A stretch of DNA of 64,000 nt. It comes from Zhihengliuella halotolerans (GTDB lineage Bacteria > Actinomycetota > Actinomycetes > Actinomycetales > Micrococcaceae). The first letter of the stretch is position 1; every line of letters begins with the position of its first letter. The translations under genes were made by a program, and so were the position numbers. Positions 34,661-44,051 of the stretch are shown here, piece by piece. Below the pieces are notes generated by a model that worked only from the letters and a program-made list of their open reading frames with translations, ran no database searches and was not told the DNA's origin. Location of the stretch: positions 3,472,001 through 3,536,000 of the forward strand of contig NZ_SHLA01000001.1 of the NCBI RefSeq assembly GCF_004217565.1, given 5' to 3'.

Positions 34661-37204
34661 ATGACGCAGCTTGATTATCCGCGACCCGCCGCGGACTGGC
34701 TCGAAGCGCTTCCACTAGGCAATGGGCGACTCGGCGCGATGTGTCACGGCGGCGAGCCAGCTGTCTTCGACCTGAATGAGGAGACCATCTGGTCCGGGCA
34801 CCCGGGCAGCCAGTTCGACCAGTGGCGGGCCGGGCCAGGGGCGGGACCGGACGCGGAAGCCACCGTCCGACGTCGTTACGACTCGGCCCGCCACGCCGCG
34901 CTCGATGGCGACGTCGAACGGGTCCGTGAGCTGATCGCCGCGAATCAGACGGGATACGTGCAATCGTTCCTACCCCTGGGCCGGCTGACGATCTCCGGGG
35001 GTGGGCCCGACGGTGTGCGGCGTCTGGACCTGGCCCGCGCCGTGCACAGCACGCTGACACCCGGCGGCGAACCGGCCACCGAGACTTTCGTCTCGCGCAC
35101 CGCTGACGTCCTGGTTCACCACATCGCCCCCAGCAGCCCGGGACAGACCACCGGCGGTGCCGAAGCTGATGCAGCCGGTCCCCGGATCACGGTCGACTTC
35201 GAGACCCCTTTGCGTGTCCTGAGCGAAGACAGAACCGCCACGCGGATCGAACTGCGGGTCGAGGCGCCACGGGACGTCGCCCCCGGCCACGAGCCTGGTC
35301 TGCCAGCCGCGACCTGGCCCGATCCAGCAGATGCCGGGACTGTCCAGGCCGCTCTTGTGGTGCGCTGGGTGTCGCAGGACGGCGGCACGGGCGCGCAGGG
35401 CGCCACGGTAGTGTGCGCCGTGCGCACCACCTACCCGGGACTGGAGGCCATCGAAGCCGGGGCGGCTGACTTCCGCCCGTGGGAGGTCGTGCTGGCGGAA
35501 GCGCGCGCCGACGCTAATGCCGCATTGGCCACCGGCTACGAGCGCTTGCTGGCTGACCACACGGCAGCTCATGCCCGGCTCTACGACCGCGTGGAACTGC
35601 GTCTCGGCGCGGCTCCTGAGGCGCAAGCATCCCCGGCGGGTGCGTCGGTGGAAGCGCGCTTGGACGCGGCGCGACGGTCAGCAGACGCGGTGGCTCACGA
35701 TCCAGAACTCATCGGAGTCCTCTTCGACTACGGCCGGTATCTGCTCATCTCCGCTTCGCGGCCGGGCGGCCTGCCCGCCACGCTGCAGGGAATCTGGAAT
35801 GCCGAGATGCAGCCGCCGTGGTCCAGCGCCTTCACGCTGAACATCAACACCCAAATGAACTACTGGCCAGCCCACGTGCTGAACCTGGCGGAAACAGCTG
35901 AACCTCTGCATCGTCTGATTCGGGTTCTCGCCGTCACGGGTCGTGCCGCGTCCGCCGAGTTGGGTGCAAACGGGTGGGCTGCGCATCACAACACGGACGC
36001 CTGGGGCGCGTCACACCCGGTGGGCGCCGGGCGCGGCGACCCGTCTTGGGCCTTCTGGCCCATGGCCGCCCCCTGGCTGGTCCGGCACCTCGCTGAGCAT
36101 CAGGCGTTCGGTGCTGCTGAGCATGGATTCGAGTCCACGGTTCTGCGCCCCGTTGCCCGCGCAGCAGCAGAATCGATGCTCGATCGGATGGTTCCCCTGG
36201 CGGATGGTCGGTGGGGCACCGCGCCGTCGACCTCCCCGGAGAACACCTACCTCGTCAACGGGTCGGCCGCGCACACCGGCGTCTCCAGCACCATGGATAT
36301 CGCGTTGGCCCGGGAGCTCTTCGGACTGGTCGCAGCGTGGGGCCCGGAGGCGGACCCGCTGGTGCAGCGATCCGCCGAGGCCCTGCAGCGCTTGCCCGAG
36401 GTGGGCACGCGCGCGGCTGCGGACGGCGTGATGGAGTGGGACCGGCCCGTCCAGGAGGTTGATCCGCAGCACCGTCACGTCAGCCATCTGTATCCCCTGT
36501 TCCCCGGGGACGAAGCCGATCTCCCGGCTGACGGTTCCTTCCAGCGGGCCGCGCGGAGGACGCTGGAGCGGCGCGGACACGAGTCGTCAGGCTGGTCGCT
36601 GGCCTGGAAAACAGCGCTCTGGGCGCGGCTGCGTGAAGGCCGGCACGTGGGTGAGTTGTTAGGGCTGTTTCTGCGCGATGCCCGGGGCCTCTCCGGCCAG
36701 TGGGCCGCCGGGCTCTATCCCAACCTGTTCGCTGCTCATCCGCCGTTTCAGATCGACGGCAATCTGGGGATGCCGGCTGCTATCGCCGAAGCCCTCCTGC
36801 AGAGCCATCGCCGCACACCCGACCTGGTGCGGCAGATCGATCTCCTGCCGGCGCTGCCGCCACAGCTGGCGGACGGCCGGGTGCGGGGTCTGGTCGCGCG
36901 TCCTGGAATTCTCGTGGATATCGACTGGCAGGGCGGCGCTCTGGTCCGCGCACGATTGATGCGTTCGGCGGCAGCAGGGCGCTCGACGCCCACCGGTTCC
37001 GCACCGGGGGCAGCTGACGAATCAGGTGCCGTGTTTATCGAACTGACCGCCCCCGTGACCGGTCCTGCCGGCCCGGACGGAACCAGCACGACGACGGCCG
37101 GGCGGGCACGAGTACTGTGTCCGCCCGGCCGCCCGGTGGAGTTGAGCGCGAATGATCTGGCTCCCGTTCCGTCAACCGGAGGCCGTCCGACGCCGGCAGA
37201 TTAG
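34661..37204 (+). CDS. GH95 alpha-L-fucosidase (xyloglucan side-chain type)
   Basis: An 847-residue family 95 glycoside hydrolase. The N-terminal beta domain opens DWLEALPLGNGRLGAMCHGG and NEETIWSG. The (alpha/alpha)6 domain holds all residues known to be essential in the Bifidobacterium 1,2-alpha-fucosidase: N394 and N396 in LNINTQMNYW, general acid E527 in TSPENTYLV, and D699 in FQIDGNLG. There is no signal peptide, so it should act on imported oligosaccharides. In this locus it would remove the Fuc-alpha-1,2-Gal cap of fucosylated xyloglucan; alpha-L-galactosidase activity also exists in GH95. ATG 34661 is preferred (G-rich site 8 nt upstream) over 34646. Its stop shares TTAG with the converging GH3 gene. 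Confidence 0.9.
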   Translation: MTQLDYPRPAADWLEALPLGNGRLGAMCHGGEPAVFDLNEETIWSGHPGSQFDQWRAGPGAGPDAEATVRRRYDSARHAALDGDVERVRELIAANQTGYVQSFLPLGRLTISGGGPDGVRRLDLARAVHSTLTPGGEPATETFVSRTADVLVHHIAPSSPGQTTGGAEADAAGPRITVDFETPLRVLSEDRTATRIELRVEAPRDVAPGHEPGLPAATWPDPADAGTVQAALVVRWVSQDGGTGAQGATVVCAVRTTYPGLEAIEAGAADFRPWEVVLAEARADANAALATGYERLLADHTAAHARLYDRVELRLGAAPEAQASPAGASVEARLDAARRSADAVAHDPELIGVLFDYGRYLLISASRPGGLPATLQGIWNAEMQPPWSSAFTLNINTQMNYWPAHVLNLAETAEPLHRLIRVLAVTGRAASAELGANGWAAHHNTDAWGASHPVGAGRGDPSWAFWPMAAPWLVRHLAEHQAFGAAEHGFESTVLRPVARAAAESMLDRMVPLADGRWGTAPSTSPENTYLVNGSAAHTGVSSTMDIALARELFGLVAAWGPEADPLVQRSAEALQRLPEVGTRAAADGVMEWDRPVQEVDPQHRHVSHLYPLFPGDEADLPADGSFQRAARRTLERRGHESSGWSLAWKTALWARLREGRHVGELLGLFLRDARGLSGQWAAGLYPNLFAAHPPFQIDGNLGMPAAIAEALLQSHRRTPDLVRQIDLLPALPPQLADGRVRGLVARPGILVDIDWQGGALVRARLMRSAAAGRSTPTGSAPGAADESGAVFIELTAPVTGPAGPDGTSTTTAGRARVLCPPGRPVELSANDLAPVPSTGGRPTPAD

Positions 37205-40155
37205 TCGAATCGGAGCGCGGCGAGTCGCGTGCCGGCGATCAGTTCGACCTGCAGGTCCAGCGTCGCCGCGGCCGGCAGGTTCCCGTGGGTCAGGTCCGCG
37301 CCGGCGTCGTGCCACTCGTAGGGATCGGGGTCGGCGCTGGGAAGCTGCAGGTGCGCGATCTCGGTCCAGGCCTGATCCGTTCCGCTGGGCCGCACTCGAA
37401 TCGTCGCCGCGGAGCGCCCGTGCCCTGAACGCGCCAGAACCGCCGTGATCCGCGACCGGCCGTGGAGCTGAACGCGGTCGAAACGAGCCCACCCGCGCTG
37501 GCGGTGCGGCTGCACGTCGAGACACTCGCCCGCCACACGCGAGAGGGCGCCGGTCACGACCGAATCGAAAGCGTGCGCGGCGGCCGCTTCGAGGATGTCA
37601 GGACGCCGAACGCCGGGCTGCGGCCCGTCGATGGTCACGTTGCTGGTGACCACCGGCGTTCCGGCATCCGGGCCGGAGACAACACGGTAGGTGCCCGCCT
37701 GGACCACGAACGCGCCACGTGTGGACACGGGTGCCTGCCTAGTGCGAAAGTCCACCGGGTCCGCCGCGACGTCCCACACCGCAAGCAGCCCCGCGTGGAC
37801 GGGAACGGTCACGGTCCGGCGCTCGCCGGGGGCGAGCTGCACGCGTCGGTAACCGGCCAGACGGATCTCCGGGGCGCGGACCGTGAGCCGCGGAGCGCGC
37901 ACCCAGACGGCGACGAGTTCGTGCGCCGGCCGATCGCCGGTGTTGCGGACGGTGACCGCAGCGGTGGTTGCCTCGTGGTCCACGGTCCGGGACCCGGCGT
38001 CGTCGTCCGGAGCGCGGCGCGCCGGAACGTGTGTTGTTGTGGGTTCAGGTGCGGTCAGCCGGGGCCGGTCGAGTTCGATCGACTCGTAGTCGACGCGGGA
38101 ATAAGTCAGGCCGTGCCCCAGCGGATAGATCGGGGCGGCGCTGCTGTAGCGGTAGGTCGCGCTCGAGGTGACGACGTCGTAGTCGAGCAGGTTCCCGGCA
38201 TCTTCGGGACTCTCCCACCACGTCTGGGCCAGGCGGCCCTCCGGTTCGCGGTCCCCGGCAAGTACGTCGACGAGGCCGTGCCCGAGCTCTTGGCCAGCGT
38301 GGCAGGACCAGACGACGGCTGAGGCGTCCGGCACCAGCGGCGCGATGTTGTACGGGTAGCTGGAGACGATCACGAGGACGGGGGCAGCGCCGGATTCCAC
38401 CGCGGTGTTCCAGAGCTCGCGGCTCTGCTGGGGAAGCTCGAGATCGGGACGGTCCTGCGTTTCCCGGCCGTCGATGTGTGGGTCGTTCCCGACGGCCACG
38501 ATGACGCGTTCCGCGCCCACACAGGCATCCGCAGCTGCGGCCGCTCCGGAACGGAGGACGCGCAGCACGAATCGGGCAGCGGATTCCCGATCCGCTTCGA
38601 CGGTCAGCAGTCCGTTGTCGAGGATGCGGACCCATTTGCCGCTGCCGACGTGCTGCAGGGTGCTGGTGCCGTCGGCGCCGGTCACCAGCCGGAACGTTTC
38701 CTGAGCCACCCATCCGCCGACGCGTCCTGCTGACGCGCTGACGATCCAGTCACCCCCGGAGAGGAGTTTGCCCGTGCTGACTGAACGGAGGGTGACTGTC
38801 CCGTGTCCCCAGTCGGTGACGTCAAACTGCGCCGCGGGAGTGGCGGTAGTCGCCGTTGCGGCGAGTTTGGCCTCCGCACCCGTGGCTTCGACGTAGCGAT
38901 CAGCATCGACGCTGCGCAGGGCGACGCGGTCGGCGCCGTCAGCCACGCGGATCTGGGCTTCGGGGAATCGCTCGCGCAACGCGGCCGCCAGCGTGACGTG
39001 GTACGGCGGGGTGCCCGAGTACCAGTCGTGGACCAGGTGGTCGGCGAAGGTGCCGATAACCGCGATGCTTGCGGGAGTTGTGGCGTCACGGGAGACGAGC
39101 GGCAGGGCACGCGCTCCTGCGGACTCGCGATTCTCCAGCACGACGACGCCGCGGCCTGCTGCCTCGCGCGCCAGATCGCGATGTTCGGGGGTATCGATGT
39201 CGGCCGGACCGATATCCCGATACGGATCGGTTTCCGGGGTGAATTCGCCGCTGCGTTCGCGGATTAGAAGGACTCGACGGACCGCCCGGTCGATGTCGAA
39301 TTCTGAGATGAGCCCCTGATCGAGCGCTTCAGTGAAGGCCTGGATGGTGGGTTTCGCGTCGGAATCATGATCGGTATACGAATCAACGCCAGCGGTCAGG
39401 GCGGCAGCGTGTGATTCTGCATGAGTGGCGTAGAAACGCTGGAGGTCCACCATGAAGGACGGGGCGGCGGCGTCGGAACAGATCGCCAGTTCGACGGCGG
39501 CGGCGTCGCGCAGTTCATCCATGAGCTCGGCGCATAGGTGGGCCGGGCGCCCGTTGACCAGGTTGTACGACGGCATGACCGACCCCACCCAGCCGGAAGC
39601 AACCGCGTGGAAGTGCGCGGGCAGTTCGAATTCGCGCAGCGTCTGCGGCGGCAGGTGGGAACTGGTGACGGACCGGTCCGTTTCATTGTTGTACGCCAGG
39701 AAGTGCTTGAGGGTGGGGACGGTCCGCCAGACGTGCGGATCCTCACCCCGCAGTCCGCGACTGTACGCTGCCCCCAGCTCGGCCGTGAGATCCGGATCTT
39801 CGGAGTAGCCTTCTTCGTTGCGGCCCCAGAGCGGATGGCGCAGGGTGTTGACTACCGGAGCCCAAACGTTGAGGCTGACGCTCGGATCGACGGCTCGCTT
39901 GGCCCGGACCTCAATGGACGCGGCCTCTCCGATGCGCCGCAGCAGTTCCGGGTCCCACGTGGCGGCGAGCCCCACTGGCTGCGGGAAGACGGTTGCTTCG
40001 CCCAGCCAGGCTACGCCGTGAAGCGCCTCGCAGCCTGTGTGAAACCGCCCGAGACCCAGGCGCTCGATGGGTGGCGAATGCTGGTGGAGCATCGCGAGCT
40101 TCTCGTCCCGCGTCATGGCTGTCAGCAGGTCGTTGATGGATGTTCCGGATGTCAC
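37201..40155 (-). CDS. GH3 beta-glucosidase/xylosidase-like with inserted beta-trefoil
   Basis: A 984-residue family 3 glycoside hydrolase without a signal peptide. The N-terminal TIM barrel has FHTGCEALHGVAW, the substrate-binding KHFLAYNNE (K150-H151) and the nucleophile D228 in AICSDAAAPS, where the usual small residues after SD are altered. The alpha/beta-sandwich domain resumes with VAVGNDPHIDGRETQDRPDL and SYPYNIAPL. Between about residues 440 and 540 lies an inserted module (TVTLRSVSTGKLLSGGDW, then LQHVGSGKWVRILDNG) that looks like a fascin/ricin-type beta-trefoil. A fibronectin-III-like domain and a further beta domain follow. It probably trims glucose or xylose from imported xyloglucan oligosaccharides. 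A LacI-type operator sits 32 nt upstream. Confidence 0.9.
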   Translation of the reverse strand: MTSGTSINDLLTAMTRDEKLAMLHQHSPPIERLGLGRFHTGCEALHGVAWLGEATVFPQPVGLAATWDPELLRRIGEAASIEVRAKRAVDPSVSLNVWAPVVNTLRHPLWGRNEEGYSEDPDLTAELGAAYSRGLRGEDPHVWRTVPTLKHFLAYNNETDRSVTSSHLPPQTLREFELPAHFHAVASGWVGSVMPSYNLVNGRPAHLCAELMDELRDAAAVELAICSDAAAPSFMVDLQRFYATHAESHAAALTAGVDSYTDHDSDAKPTIQAFTEALDQGLISEFDIDRAVRRVLLIRERSGEFTPETDPYRDIGPADIDTPEHRDLAREAAGRGVVVLENRESAGARALPLVSRDATTPASIAVIGTFADHLVHDWYSGTPPYHVTLAAALRERFPEAQIRVADGADRVALRSVDADRYVEATGAEAKLAATATTATPAAQFDVTDWGHGTVTLRSVSTGKLLSGGDWIVSASAGRVGGWVAQETFRLVTGADGTSTLQHVGSGKWVRILDNGLLTVEADRESAARFVLRVLRSGAAAAADACVGAERVIVAVGNDPHIDGRETQDRPDLELPQQSRELWNTAVESGAAPVLVIVSSYPYNIAPLVPDASAVVWSCHAGQELGHGLVDVLAGDREPEGRLAQTWWESPEDAGNLLDYDVVTSSATYRYSSAAPIYPLGHGLTYSRVDYESIELDRPRLTAPEPTTTHVPARRAPDDDAGSRTVDHEATTAAVTVRNTGDRPAHELVAVWVRAPRLTVRAPEIRLAGYRRVQLAPGERRTVTVPVHAGLLAVWDVAADPVDFRTRQAPVSTRGAFVVQAGTYRVVSGPDAGTPVVTSNVTIDGPQPGVRRPDILEAAAAHAFDSVVTGALSRVAGECLDVQPHRQRGWARFDRVQLHGRSRITAVLARSGHGRSAATIRVRPSGTDQAWTEIAHLQLPSADPDPYEWHDAGADLTHGNLPAAATLDLQVELIAGTRLAALRFD

Positions 40156-40186
40156 GGTGGTGGATTCCTGACTGTCGACGAATCCG

Positions 40187-40200
40187 TCGAAACGATTCGA
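40187..40200. promoter_or_regulatory. LacI-type operator 1 (GH3 gene)
   Basis: TCGAAACGATTCGA is an inverted repeat centred on CG, typical of LacI-family operators. It lies 32 nt upstream of the GH3 start codon in the GH3/ABC divergent region. Confidence 0.7.
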
Positions 40201-40278
40201 TGAACGATCCCTTGTCTGTCAGGCAGTCGAAGGGGAGCTAGTTCGTCGTCGTTCGCGGCGGCTCTTTTAACGAGATGC

Positions 40279-40308
40279 TTGTCAATTGGATGTGATCTAC
40301 CTTACCTT
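40279..40308 (+). promoter_or_regulatory. Candidate promoter of the xyloglucan ABC operon with CRP-like site
   Basis: TTGTCA (40279) and TACCTT (40303) are separated by 18 nt. Within the spacer and -10, TGTGATCTACCTTACC (40291-40306) matches 10 of 12 fixed positions of the GlxR/CRP consensus. LacI operator 2 follows directly. The hexamer and site matches are by eye. Confidence 0.45.
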
Positions 40309-40311
40309 TGG

Positions 40312-40324
40312 TGAAGCGCTTCGA
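40312..40324. promoter_or_regulatory. LacI-type operator 2 (ABC operon)
   Basis: TGAAGCGCTTCGA contains the perfect palindrome GAAGCGCTTC (40313-40322) and overlaps the expected transcription start of the ABC operon. It is the same core as the operator of the GH74 gene. Confidence 0.8.
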
Positions 40325-40368
40325 CAACGGGGTCGCTGCCACCACATGAATTGCCTGGAGGAACTCTG

Positions 40369-42030
40369 ATGAGGACGACGAACGCTCGAGGACCCGAGAA
40401 ACGGCCGCGTCGGCGGCCCTTGGCTATGTCCACCGCATCGATCTTGGCGGTGGCGCTCCTTGCTGGATGCGGATCCGCCGGCGCAGGCACGGGTGGCCCG
40501 GAAGAAGGCGACGGCACGCTGCCGAACTACGTCCCCTTGACGTTCGCCGAGCCGGACGTCCCGGGGATCAACGGTGCGCCCGATGGCTACACCCAGCTGC
40601 CGGCGGAGTTTGAACGCCAGTTCCCAGAGGCGCCGGGCTCAGGTGGTACCTACACGGCCATGACGCCGCTGTGGGGGGCCGTGCCGAAGACCGACGGCAA
40701 CCAGTACCTGGAGTCCGTGAATGAAGCCATGGGCACCACCATCGACTTCCAGATCACCGACGGCACCACCTACGGAGACAAGCTTGCGGCCGTCCTGGCC
40801 GACCAGTCGAACATCCCCGACTGGGTGTCGATTCCGACGTGGAACTTCCCGCCGCGCTTCGGCCAGGCAGTGGGCACGCTCTTCGAGGACCTCACTCCCT
40901 TCCTGGCCGGTGACGCGGTGGCGGCCTATCCCAACCTTGCGAACATCCCCACGGACGCCTGGCGCAGTTGTTCCTGGAACGGGAAGGTGTACGGCATCCC
41001 GTTCCCGGCTGCCGCCGGCCAACGCAACGCGGCGTTCTACCGTTCTGATCTGCTGCCCGATGCCGAGCTGCCGACGACGGCTGAGGAGATGCTGGAGTTC
41101 GTCGAAGAGAACCATGCCGACGGGCATTGGGGCAGCAACGACCTGTGGATCTTCGCTACTGCGATGTTCGGCGTGCCGAGCAAGTGGAAGGTGGTTGACG
41201 GCGAGCTGGTTCACCGGGTCGAGACCCAGGAATACCGCGACGCGCTCCAGTGGATGGCCGATCTGTACGCCACCGGCGCCGTCCACCCGGATGCCGTGGC
41301 GGACAACGCCGCCGACGGCAAGCAGCGCTTCGAATCGGGCGACGTCGTCATCACCGCAGACGGAGTCGGAGCGTGGCACGAGGCGCTGAGCAAGATGCGG
41401 CCTGCCGACCCCGAGTGGGACATGGCCGCGCTCCCGTACTTTGCTGCCGCAGGAGGCGATCCGGTGCTGTACAAGTCGGATGCCGCCTCGATGTGCAGCT
41501 ATCTCAAGGCCACGGACGACGATGCGCAGATCGAAGAGCTGCTCGACGCTGCCAATTTTCTCGCCGCTCCCTTCGGCACGGAGGAGAACATGACGATCAC
41601 CAACGGTGTCGAGGGTGTCCACTACGAGCTGGATCAGAACAACGCGCCAGTGAAGACGGATCTGGGCCGGACCGAGGTGCAGCCGACTTTCATGTTCCTG
41701 GTCGCACCGCCGGAAATCGTCGCTGATCCAGAAAAACCGGACTATGTCGAAGCGCGGGTCAAGTGGCAGAACGAGACCACTCTGCACGAGGTCGAAGAAC
41801 CGTTCTACGGCATGCGTGTCACCGAGCCCAACCAGTTTGCGTCCCTAGACCAGCCGTTCGCCGACCTCGAGAAGGACATCGCGCGCGGCAGGAAGAACAT
41901 GGAAGACCTCGATTCCGCCATCGAGACCTGGCGGACATCCGGCGGCGAAGAACTGAGAACTCTCTATCAAGAGATTCTTGACGGCGAGGCTGATGAGATT
42001 GCTGACGAATCGGCGGAAGTCGACGAGTGA
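40369..42030 (+). CDS. Oligosaccharide-binding lipoprotein of ABC importer (LplA-like)
   Basis: A 553-residue extracellular solute-binding protein. It has a basic N-terminus, a hydrophobic core and lipobox L-A-G-C with the lipidated cysteine at C34. The size and motifs (YGDKLAAVLADQSNIPDWV, FEDLTPFLAGDAVAAYPNLANIP, KVYGIPFPAAAGQRN) place it with the large LplA/CUT1-type binding proteins that accept complex oligosaccharides. ATG 40369 follows GGAGGAA by 6 nt. It overlaps the first permease gene. In this setting the ligand is most likely xyloglucan oligosaccharide; this is inferred from the neighbours. Confidence 0.9.
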   Translation: MRTTNARGPEKRPRRRPLAMSTASILAVALLAGCGSAGAGTGGPEEGDGTLPNYVPLTFAEPDVPGINGAPDGYTQLPAEFERQFPEAPGSGGTYTAMTPLWGAVPKTDGNQYLESVNEAMGTTIDFQITDGTTYGDKLAAVLADQSNIPDWVSIPTWNFPPRFGQAVGTLFEDLTPFLAGDAVAAYPNLANIPTDAWRSCSWNGKVYGIPFPAAAGQRNAAFYRSDLLPDAELPTTAEEMLEFVEENHADGHWGSNDLWIFATAMFGVPSKWKVVDGELVHRVETQEYRDALQWMADLYATGAVHPDAVADNAADGKQRFESGDVVITADGVGAWHEALSKMRPADPEWDMAALPYFAAAGGDPVLYKSDAASMCSYLKATDDDAQIEELLDAANFLAAPFGTEENMTITNGVEGVHYELDQNNAPVKTDLGRTEVQPTFMFLVAPPEIVADPEKPDYVEARVKWQNETTLHEVEEPFYGMRVTEPNQFASLDQPFADLEKDIARGRKNMEDLDSAIETWRTSGGEELRTLYQEILDGEADEIADESAEVDE

Positions 42031-43043
42031 TGAGCTCGACAACAGAGATCGACGAAGTCCGCGATGCGGGGCGGCCGGGCGAGACGCGCCCTAGCCGTCC
42101 CGCGCCGCGAAACGAGCCGCCCGCGAGAAGCCGCAAGGGGTGGCGGCTCCGGCTGCGGCAGGACCGCACGCTGCTGATCATGTGTGTTCCCGCCGTGGGG
42201 CTGCTGGCGGTCTTCGCCTACTTGCCCATGCTGGGCAACGTCATCGCGTGGCAGGACTACTCGCCGTACGTCGGAATTGCCAACAGCCAGTTCGTCGGCT
42301 GGGCCAACTTCGAACGCGTTTTCACCAATCCGCTGTTCCTGGACGCGGTGGTCAACACCTTGACGATCACCGCGTTTCAGCTGGTCTTCTTCTTTCCGGT
42401 GCCCATCATGCTGGCCCTCTTTGTCAACGGACTGATGACGCCATGGTTGCGCAATGTCATCCAGTCGGTGGTCTACCTGCCCCACTTCTTCTCCTGGGTC
42501 CTGGTGGTGACCATCTTCCAGCAGATTCTGGGCGGGGCCGGGCTGCTGAATCAGGAGTTGGGCAAGCTCGGGCTCGGCGGGTTCGACATGATGACCAACC
42601 CGGATACCTTCCTGCTCCTGGTGACGTCCCAGGCCGTCTGGAAAGACGCCGGTTGGGGGATGATCATCTTCCTCGCGGCGCTGAGCACAGTGAATCCCGA
42701 GCACTACGAGGCCGCCGCATTGGACGGTGCCGGACGCTGGCGCCGCATGTGGCATGTCACGCTGCCGGCGATCCGGCCCACCATCATCCTCTTGCTCATC
42801 CTGCGACTCGGCGACTCGTTGACCGTGGGATTCGAGCAGCTCATTCTGCAGCGCGGCGCTGTCGGCGCCGAGGTGGCGGAGGTCATCGACACGTACGTCT
42901 ACTACCAGGGCGTGGTCAACGGCGACTGGGCGTTCGCGGCAGCAGCCGGGCTCGTCAAGGGGCTGGTGTCCCTGCTGCTGGTCCTCGGTGCCAACAAGTT
43001 GGCGCACCTGTTCGGAGAAGCGGGAGTCTACAAAAAAGCATGA
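42027..43043 (+). CDS. ABC sugar importer permease, LplB-like
   Basis: A 338-residue inner-membrane permease, first of a heterodimeric pair. About 45 polar N-terminal residues precede six helices (first LLIMCVPAVGLLAVFAYLPML, about 49-70). The ATPase-contact EAA loop is visible as YEAAALDGAGRWRRMWHVTLP (about 228-248). Start GTG 42027 overlaps the binding-protein stop by 4 nt; ATG 42030 is equally possible. The sequence TWQDYSP-like (IAWQDYSPYVG) and FVGWANF after helix 1 are typical of the LplB/YteP branch that handles plant-polysaccharide oligomers. No ATPase gene is adjacent. Confidence 0.9.
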   Translation: MMSSTTEIDEVRDAGRPGETRPSRPAPRNEPPARSRKGWRLRLRQDRTLLIMCVPAVGLLAVFAYLPMLGNVIAWQDYSPYVGIANSQFVGWANFERVFTNPLFLDAVVNTLTITAFQLVFFFPVPIMLALFVNGLMTPWLRNVIQSVVYLPHFFSWVLVVTIFQQILGGAGLLNQELGKLGLGGFDMMTNPDTFLLLVTSQAVWKDAGWGMIIFLAALSTVNPEHYEAAALDGAGRWRRMWHVTLPAIRPTIILLLILRLGDSLTVGFEQLILQRGAVGAEVAEVIDTYVYYQGVVNGDWAFAAAAGLVKGLVSLLLVLGANKLAHLFGEAGVYKKA

Positions 43044-43993
43044 GTACTACTACCGTCCACGAATCCACTGAACCGACGTGGTTCAAACGTACCTTCACCG
43101 CCGAGCGTCCGCCGTGGCAGGAGCGACAGGGCCCGTTCGGCTTGCTCCTCAAAGGCATCGCCACCGTCCTGGTCCTCTTGGCCGTCCTGCTGCCCCTCTA
43201 CACCGTTGTCCTGACGTCCTTCTCCGGGCAGGAGGCCATCACCGAGGCCGGCGGGCTTGTCCTGGTCCCCGGTGAGCTGACGCTGGCCGCGTACCGGACC
43301 GTGCTGGCCGGCGGGGTCGTCACACAGGCCGCCATGGTGAGCATTTTCGTCACCGTTGTCGGCACGTCATTGTCGGTGCTGGTTTCGATTCTCGCCGCCT
43401 ACGGTCTCTCCCGTCCCGCCTCGTTGTGGCACCGGCCGATCCTGTTCACCTTCCTGATCACCATGTTCTTCGGTGCAGGCATGATCCCCACATATCTGCT
43501 GGTCAGCTCGTTGGGGCTCATCAACACGCTCTGGTCGCTCATCCTCCCCACGGCCGTTTCGGCCTTCAACGTGCTGGTACTGCGCGCGTTCTTCATGGGG
43601 ATCGACCAGTCGATTCTGGAGGCGGCGCGCATCGATGGCGCCAGCGACTGGAGGATTCTCTTCAGCCTGGTCGTCCCCATGTCCAAGGCGGCCATCGCCG
43701 TCGTCGCAATGTTCTACGCGGTGGGCTACTTCAACGCGTTCTTCAACGCGATGCTCTACATCAACGACAATTCACTCTGGCCGCTGCAGCTGGTATTGCG
43801 TTCATACGTTCTCCAAGGCGTTGAACTGCCTGGCGGGGGCGCAGTGCCCGGGGATGTCGCTGGTGGCGCGCCGGCCGACCTGGCCGTGAAGATGGCGATC
43901 ATGGTGCTCGCCATCCTGCCGATCCTGGCCGTCTACCCGTTTGTGCAGCGGCACTTCACGAAGGGCGTCATCTTCGGCGCGATCAAGGGCTGA
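43040..43993 (+). CDS. ABC sugar importer permease, LplC-like
   Basis: A 317-residue second permease of the pair, overlapping the first by 4 nt (ATGA). Six helices are predicted, starting near residue 38 (LLLKGIATVLVLLAVLLPLYTVV includes helix 1). It has YGLSRP, TMFFGAGMIPTYLL, and the EAA loop LEAARIDGASDWRILFSLVVP (about 193-213). The C-terminus ends QRHFTKGVIFGAIKG, a signature end of the LplC/YtcP group. Together with the binding protein it should form a CUT1-type importer that borrows a shared MsiK-like ATPase encoded elsewhere. A strong terminator follows. Confidence 0.92.
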   Translation: MSTTTVHESTEPTWFKRTFTAERPPWQERQGPFGLLLKGIATVLVLLAVLLPLYTVVLTSFSGQEAITEAGGLVLVPGELTLAAYRTVLAGGVVTQAAMVSIFVTVVGTSLSVLVSILAAYGLSRPASLWHRPILFTFLITMFFGAGMIPTYLLVSSLGLINTLWSLILPTAVSAFNVLVLRAFFMGIDQSILEAARIDGASDWRILFSLVVPMSKAAIAVVAMFYAVGYFNAFFNAMLYINDNSLWPLQLVLRSYVLQGVELPGGGAVPGDVAGGAPADLAVKMAIMVLAILPILAVYPFVQRHFTKGVIFGAIKG

Positions 43994-44013
43994 CGTGGAA
44001 AGTTTCACCACGC

Positions 44014-44050
44014 GCTGCGGCCAGCCGGCACCGGGTCGGCTGGCCGCAGC
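44014..44050. terminator. Bidirectional terminator between ABC operon and lacI-type gene
   Basis: A perfect 14-bp stem GCTGCGGCCAGCCG / CGGCTGGCCGCAGC with a 9-nt loop lies between the converging permease and regulator genes. Confidence 0.85.
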
Positions 44051-44051
44051 A

